A program made the position numbers and the translations under genes. From NCBI GenBank assembly GCA_009731375.1, contig BJOX01000303.1, positions 47,632 through 111,631 of the forward strand: 64,000 nucleotides of DNA, read 5' to 3'. Position 1 is the stretch's first letter; each line of letters starts with the position of its first letter. The DNA comes from Paulinella micropora (lineage: Eukaryota; Cercozoa; Imbricatea; Euglyphida). Shown in pieces: positions 58,117 to 64,000 of the stretch. The notes beneath the pieces were generated by a model that was not told where the DNA came from, did not search any database, and saw nothing but the letters and a program-made list of their open reading frames with translations.

Positions 58117-59348
58117 CTGCCAAGGCGCCCATATATGTAGCACACCGTGGTGGTGGTTACGGAGTTTTTGCTGATAAATACCTTCCTCCTTCATTCCAGC
58201 TTGGGCTACTTGAACCGGGAGGACAGCCTTTACATGTTAAGGATCGTGCTGCATTTTCAGATCATTTTACAATGAAAATTGGGAGTTCCCTGCAAACAGG
58301 CATGCACCCAATTACATTTCTCAACCAATCGAGCAGGAATGCTATGCATCTGATCAACTCTTCAGCGCAAGGGTTCAACAAGCTGGACGAGGACATTTGC
58401 AGGCCAAACGTGAAGGTAAATTATGACGCAGTATAGGTTAGTAGTTACATACATTCACGCCATATTATAACTTTGTCTTATATTCATTCATGAATGCATA
58501 ATACACGCGTGCATAAATTGGATTATTGCATGAATATTGTTGCAGGTCAGCAAGGGGACTCCGATAGTGACGGTTAGCACGGCTATAGCTAAAGATCAAG
58601 AGATTTTACTTCATTACACGCCTAATCAGGATCGAGACATTGCTACGCTACCATCCGATGCACACCCGGTCTGGTTGCAACATTTGGCTAAGGAAGGAGC
58701 TAAAATTCCAGTGTTTGTTTACGAGACTGACAACGGTCCTCTGTGTTTTATAGTCCCTGAACAAGAACATCCGCTTCCCCTGAAATCGATNNNNNNNNNN
58801 ACCTGAAATCAATTTCGTTGCAGCATGAAGCAAAGATTGCGCTTCTAGGATCAGTTCGCAGTATTAGTTCTGATGAAACGCGAGTGCTGTCAAAGTCATC
58901 ATCTATTACAACCGAGGAGAAAATCAAGCTTCTTAACAGCGTGTCTTCGATTTCTGATAGTGGAAAGATTTTTCTGCGCAGGGAGAGCTCCACCATCACA
59001 GTTGTCACAGAAACATCAAGCTCTAGTAATAAAAAGGTAATAAATAACTGAACTTGTTAATGACTATTAGTCTAAGAAATTTCTCATTTCTAGGTTGTTG
59101 GCACTGACGTCGATGCTAACGTCGATCAGAGGGAGGAGCCACACAGTATTCCTCTCAAAAGTGGAGATAGTAGTGGCTGCGACAGCTCGAGACTATATGG
59201 TCCCACAGGCTCTTTGGTAACACTATATTTTGTTTTGCTTGCTTGCATCGCGGAAGTTGCTATAATGTCAATCTTGCTTGTTTAGAACATCGACGACGAT
59301 GTGTCAGATACTGATTCGAATTGCTGTCCTGAATACTATCGATCCTAG
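58117..59348 (+). CDS. SET-like domain protein inside the TIR element (5' partial)
   Basis: Exons: 58117-58415, 58546 to gap at 58791, about 58824-59036, 59094-59216, 59286-59348. The first two hold a SET-like fold: GVFADKYLPP (the G-x-F-A-x-x-x-I start), AMHLINSSAQGFNKL (at the N-H-S knot, with His replaced by Ser), RPNVK|V, then PIVTVSTAIAKDQEILLHYT (G-E-E-L-x-x-x-Y site). SET domains methylate protein lysines; loss of the His makes activity uncertain. The rest is Ser-rich, with the repeated unit I(K/R)LL.SV.SIS. A TAG at 59346 ends this frame, but the next ORF overlaps in another frame, so a fusion with the transposase through one frameshift is possible. Confidence 0.55.
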
Positions 59349-61489
59349 ATGGCTTCCTCCTCTGGTCGATGTGGATAATGCGGAAGGATCAAGTATTACA
59401 TACAACATAGACGAGTTGATGGAATCTCATGAGCTGCTGTATAACATCATGAGATTGTCACCAGTTCCTGTAAGCCGACCACGCAAGAATCCTACACGTC
59501 CATACGGAATGAAAGGCCGCACCAAAGGGGTCGTAAAGTTGCAGAGACCGTACGCGCTTCAGAAACTCTTGGGGATGACCTTCGCCGACCTGAATAGGGA
59601 AGTAAAGTCTGTGTGCTGTCAAAAGTGGAAGTGTTACGCGTTCATTGACACACGTGATGTTCTACATGCGCGAGCGAAGAATGCGTCATCCTCCTTCGGT
59701 GAGCGTTACACTTGGACAGCTTCCCAGAAACTTTTCAAACGAAAAATGGATCGTTTCAATATATGTACCAGACGGAGCCGGTCTGCAGAGCAGCTTGGCA
59801 GCGCATCAACGGCATCAGTAACGCAGTTTTGTCACGAGCACACAAGCTTCTGGCAAACGAAGGTGTTTGCCAAAAAATCATCAGCGACTCCTGAGACCCA
59901 AGATTTGGTAGCAGTTTTGCTTTGTGAAAAATTCACAACGAGTTATCCGGAGATCTGCAGCGATGGTATATGGAGGATGCAACAAATGGCTCAGGACGCT
60001 GGAGTTCAGCAGTATGTCAAGGACAATTGGAAGGATATGTGTCTCCGGTTCAGTTGCTCTCAACGAGTTAATCCAGATGCTCCTCCGACAGACGACACTA
60101 TCAACAAAGTTTGGCGCGCGGATTTTTCTAACGTCAAGTTTGTCAGAGGTACTAATAACTATTATAGTATGTATGCATTAATATCTCAGACCTTAGTACT
60201 ATTTCTAATACTATTAATCAATTGTGTGTATGTTTATGTTCCAGATGGAGACTTTTCAAAATGTGAGATCTGCACGGAGCTTACTGCTCAGCATGCTCAA
60301 GGTTTCAAGAGTGAAGCGGAAGCTCAGCGATGGCGCAGCCGTAACAATTATCATCATAAGATTCACAGGGCGTGCCGCGTTGCAAGCATGCAGCGCAAGA
60401 AGGGAGCGCCAGCAGACTTTGCTGCGACTGTCATATCCGCAGACATGAAGCCGCCTGTGAAAATCCCATCATGCCGTCGTGCCGCCAAAGACTTCAAAGG
60501 AAAAATGGTCTTTAGACTTTGCGTGGGTATTAATACCTGCTACACGACCGATATACACTTCATTCTCACCTACCTCGAGGTGCTGTAGAACACGGTGCGA
60601 ACAGCAATATTACCATGCTTGCTGCACTTTTACATTGGGAGCTTTGGAATCCTCGCACTATGCCAGCTTGTAAATTATATTTTGAGTGGGACGGCGCTGG
60701 GGATAACACCGCGTGGGCGATGCTGGGCTTTCTTGGTCTTAATGTCGTGGACAGGGGGATCAGTTTCCAAGTAGAGTCACATCGTAAGCCTCCTGGGCAT
60801 GGGCATGACGGTGATGATCAGGAATTCCGAATCATGGACATTGGATGGAAGAGTACCTTCCTAACAACCAACATAGCGCAAGCTTATTGAAGCTCATTCT
60901 TGCATTCAAGAAGCAGCACAAGACGAGACACGTGCTGGTCGTTCTGGGATGTAATTACGATTGGATGACGCACTTCAGTCCATGTATGAACAAAAGCTTC
61001 AAGCATTACAACAAGCATTTAGCCGAATCACCAAGAAGGACCCTGACGCTTTGCCAACTGTAGAAATCGCTACTTGGGGAGATGCACAGAATTTTCATGG
61101 TGTCCGTGATGATCCAAACGGAGAACCAATTCACTTGTTTGTCGGACGCCCCGGTAACACTACTTCATCAGAAATCCCCCTTCCCCCCCTTTCCCAAACC
61201 CACCCGATCACGAATCATCTTTATTGTGCTATGTATGACAGCGACTGACATGCCTCGGAAGCTTCCTGTCTGGTATTTCGTCAACCCTCGCTTAAAGAAA
61301 GATATTCGCTCTTTAGCTACGAAGTACCTAGGGCAGGACGAGCAAGCGCATGTGGAAGAAATGTTAGCCAAAGGAAACTTGACGAGGGTGGAAGTTGATG
61401 GCGAATATTTCGAAGGTGACCTGCCCGGCCGCCCTGCTCACATGTCCTGTCTTGATGCAAAAGGAAAGGAATGGAGAGTCGACTTTTGA
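59278..61489 (+). CDS. DDE-type transposase candidate
   Basis: 59350-60150 carries GMKGRTKGVVKLQRPYALQ, a CCQKWKC motif and WRADFSNVKFVR. A shifted frame at 59712-59894 (PVCRAAWQRINGISNAVLSR) looks like the true path in between. An intron 60151-60243 (gtacta..ttccag) leads into DGDFSKCEICTEL and HRACRVASMQRKKGAPADFA, then VISADMKPP (first Asp). A second frame has RGAVEHGANSNITMLAALLH, KLYFEWDGAGDNTAWAMLGF (second Asp/Asn) and PPGHGHDGDDQEF (G-H-x-H-x-D-x-D-x-x-F). This C-x2-C, D, D-x-x-x-N, G-H-T-H-x-D-x-D series matches RNase H-fold transposase-like proteins of large eukaryotic DNA transposons (DUF7869/KDZ-like; recalled, not searched). At least four frameshifts, so this copy is probably defective or has indel errors. 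Confidence 0.55.
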
Positions 61490-62439
61490 CTCATTGATGA
61501 GCTGCCAGTGAACTGGATGCAGTTACCTCCTGAACGTAAGGAAAAAATAGACTCACTTACTCATTTAACACCTGATGAGCTCCTTTCTTTGCCTCGCACG
61601 TATTTTGTCAACGATAGACGTCCTCCTGCTCACACAGGATGGCGTGGAGCAAGGCAGCTTACTAGCGAAGAAAAGAAGGAGCAGGACTTGGCCTTTGCAA
61701 AGGCGTCTGAGCCTTGGCGAAAAGTGTTCACTTTGCTAACATCGTCACATCATAAGGATCAATTTGCATCGAGCCAGATGGTAGTCAGCGAGTTAAAGTC
61801 CTGGCTTCGAATGCATGGTGTTTCATCGCAAGACTCCAACCGCAAACAGTTAAAGAAGGCGCAACTCATTGATCAAGCATGATATCATTTCCAAGTCTGT
61901 GAATGTGGATTAGAGGAGGAAGTCGTGGGTGTTGCAGAACCAGCTTCGTCTGAAAACCCGTCCTCTGAGGATTCATCCTCCAGCTCATCATCTGATCATT
62001 CATCTTCCGACTCATCGTCTGAGCATCCATCTTCTGATTCAGAGGGAAAAGAAAATGGTATTATCAAATATGTTTCATCAAAATGCATTATATAACTTAT
62101 ATATTTACTGTAGATGAACATGATCGCTCAGACGGAAGTCCCATCATGCGAAGACGCCAAGCATGCCGTCAGCGCGGACGCCGCCGCGCACGTCGGGCTG
62201 CGGGTGGACGTGGACGCAAGCGTGCGCGAAATTCAGCGGATTCTAAGCAAGCTCGGCAATCTCAACGCAGGGGCAGTGAGATGCAAGGAGCGAATCAGCC
62301 AGGCCCGAATCCGTGGACTTGCCCATGTTGTTCTTACAAAAACGAAGAAGGTGGCGACGTTTGTGAGTTATGCAATTGGCCGGTTGCTAGTGATGTTAGT
62401 TTTGATGAGGATGACCCATTGATTTCGCCTCGTCATTGA
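61490..62439 (+). CDS. Transposase C-terminus: SAP-like motif, Ser-rich tract, RanBP2-type zinc finger
   Basis: 61508-61882 ends with MVVSELKSWLRMHGVSSQDS then KQLKKAQLIDQA, a SAP-like helix pair used in DNA binding. After a frame change, 61915-62055 is Ser/Glu-rich (SSEDSSSSSSSDHSSSDS). An intron (about 62056-62113, gtatta..ctgtag) leads to the last exon: basic RQRGRRRARRAAGGRGRKRA, then NPWTCPCCSYKNEEGGDVCE and LCNWP, i.e. W-x-C-x2-C-x4-N-x6-C-x2-C, the RanBP2-type zinc finger. Stop TGA at 62437-62439. Such fingers bind RNA or ubiquitin in known proteins. Confidence 0.6.
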
Positions 62440-62542
62440 AGCAACGGCAGCAATGTCTCGTCCAGACATCACGTATACGTAGTAATAGTATGTATACGAA
62501 TGTACCACCCCCTCTCTTTCCGCCCTAGTATTGCTCACTAGT
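62440..62542 (+). other. 3' flank of the transposase gene
   Basis: About 100 bp between the stop codon and the right TIR; no feature recognised. Confidence 0.5.
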
Positions 62543-63120
62543 AGTTCTATATTTTGCGTTTATAATTACGTTTGCATGTATTTAAATAGATTTATTGATA
62601 GTTTTATTTGTGGTAGCCACACCTGACATCTTATCCTTCCCCCCCCCCCCTGTGTGTGTCACCCTAGCCTTTCCACCCCATCTGTAGCTAATTACACTAT
62701 GTAAAGTAAATATTTCTGAATATTATTAATAGAAATACTTAGGAATCAAACAAAACAAATTAACGCAGCAGGTTGTGCATGGTGGATGTAACCTTCACAT
62801 CNNNNNNNNNNCCCCCCCCCCCCCCAACGTGAATCCCCCTCCCACAGCGGGCGGCAGGACATTTTTAAAGGTGAAAGCAGCTCATAATGTAGGAAAATAC
62901 TAAAAACAAATAAAACAAAACAATCAAAGCAAGGTGTGCGTGGTTGTCGCTTGTTTCCAGCATGGTCTTGTCGTCGCCGGCATGAAAAAAAAGTAGAAAA
63001 ATTATAGTGTCAGACCGGTTTCGGTCCACCTCCGGAGGTGAAGTCCAAGTGGTTGACTATTAATAAAAACATGTTTTAATATCATTTTATTATGTTCTGT
63101 AACTAAATACTGAATTCCCA
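62543..63120 (-). repeat. Right terminal inverted repeat
   Basis: Reverse complement of 51038-51460 with few changes, interrupted by ten N (62802-62811) and a C tract. Confidence 0.85.
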
Positions 63121-63130
63121 NNNNNNNNNN

Positions 63131-63665
63131 ACGTGCAAAAAAAGTTTACCGAATCATACGTGAATTAGCAAGGTCGAACTTTTACGTGCCGCTGGCCACC
63201 CGCTTCGCTAAAAGAAAAAATCTTCTTTTCATCCTGGTCAATCATTTCCTTTGTCCCATTCCTCCCCCATTCCCTCCCGACTCCTGTCCCCCCCTCTCTT
63301 TTTGCTTTCGGCCTGCCCCGCATCTTCTCTTGCTCCCACCCCCCCCAAACCCCGCCCTGTCTTTGTTTTTTCCCTCTCCCAACCAGTCCATATCACACTC
63401 CCCTCGTCAGTCTGATAAAAGAGACAGAGAGACAGAGATACAAAGAGAGACAGGTGTACCTTCCCTTGGTCATCCCAAGCAAAACCCCCTTCATTGCCCC
63501 CCCCCTCCCTTCTGCCCTCCTTTCTCCTTTCTCTCTCTCAAACAAAAAACAAGACAGAGAGAAAGAGAGAAAGAGAGAGGAATGCAAGGGAAAACAAGAA
63601 AGAAAGAGAGAGAGGGTGAGGTGGTAGGGGAGGAGAGAGACTGAGTGAATGTGTGTGTGTGAGCG
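63131..63665. other. C/T-rich unrecognised sequence
   Basis: After a 10-N join, unique sequence with C tracts and GA repeats. No gene or repeat copy is recognised. Confidence 0.5.
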
Positions 63666-63949
63666 GGGAAGGAGTAGGTAACCCTAACCCTAATCCTAAC
63701 CCTAACCCTAATCCAACTACTACTATAATCCAATTACTACTACTACTTTCTAACTCTAATCCAACTACTACTACTACTACTACTACTATATAACCCTAAT
63801 CCAACTACTACTACTCTCAAATCCTAATCCAACTACTACTATCTAGCCCTAATCCGATTACTACTACTTCTAACTCTAATCCAACTACTACTAGTCTACC
63901 ACTACTACTACTACTATATAATCCTAATCCAACTACTACTACTCTCAAA

Positions 63950-63996
<47 letters not shown>

Positions 63997-64000
63997 TCTA
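63666..64000. repeat. Telomere-like repeats decaying into ACT arrays
   Basis: ccctaaccctaatcctaacc repeats to ~63715, then CTAATCCAACTACTACT mixtures and finally a pure ACT array to the window end. Confidence 0.9.

Larger units (their letters stand above)
51038..63120. mobile_element. ~12-kb transposon with long terminal inverted repeats
   Basis: Ends 51038-51460 and 62543-63120 are inverted copies. Between them are two divergent genes, the plus-strand one with transposase-like features. Size, TIRs and multi-gene content fit a large class II element. Target-site duplications could not be defined because the right end meets a gap (63121-63130) and the left outer edge is unclear. Confidence 0.7.

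Noticed and set aside
63666-64000. Chromosome end
   Set aside because: Telomere-like units are few, degenerate and pass into ACT repeats; orientation and neighbours give no sign of a true end.

Overview
This is eukaryotic nuclear DNA from an unidentified protist or alga. It has spliceosomal introns (GT-AG, plus three apparent GC-AG), TTAGGG-type telomere-like arrays, a tRNA-derived SINE, LINE-like, copia-like and DIRS-like retroelements, and one large DNA transposon with terminal inverted repeats. Tri- and tetranucleotide microsatellites fill most non-coding sequence. Nineteen runs of N are present; many are exactly 10 N (placeholder joins), so order across them is uncertain.

0.5-7.2 kb, minus strand: a ten-exon gene for a protein with a SAM domain followed by a PH domain. 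Its introns are almost pure microsatellite, yet reading phase is kept across every proposed junction. 7.2-12.1 kb: mostly simple repeats, a unique 700 bp stretch that may hold the divergent promoter region, and gaps. 12.2-30.0 kb, plus strand: a second gene with at least 19 short exons, largely phase-consistent, for an unrecognised Ser/Pro-rich protein. Two interspersed repeats (R1 with six copies, R2 with two) sit in its introns inside GATA/ATCT arrays.

The most striking feature of both genes is 'exon echoes': degenerate partial copies of an exon's 5' edge in the upstream intron and of its 3' edge in the downstream intron. In the extreme case a 37-bp minisatellite of about 11 units is a tandem array of a 3' splice site plus the first codons of the PH domain.

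30.2-47.6 kb: a retroelement cluster. It holds a LINE-like ORF with RNase H placed before the RT fingers and joined at its 3' end to an inverted echo of the host exon; a 5'-truncated copia pol followed by an LTR-like region and a gag; and a DIRS-like element (gag, RT, RNase H, tyrosine recombinase), minus strand, inserted in that gag. All carry stops, frameshifts or truncations.

48.2-49.1 kb: a few host exon candidates. 51.0-63.1 kb: a ~12 kb element with TIRs of 420-580 bp. It contains two divergent genes (minus: Lys/Glu-rich protein; plus: SET-like domain, then a DDE-type transposase candidate with a Cys motif, SAP-like motif, Ser-rich tract and RanBP2-type zinc finger). Between them lies a region of nested palindromic modules and long GAA/TTC arrays. 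63.1-64.0 kb: C/T-rich sequence running into telomere-like and ACT repeats.
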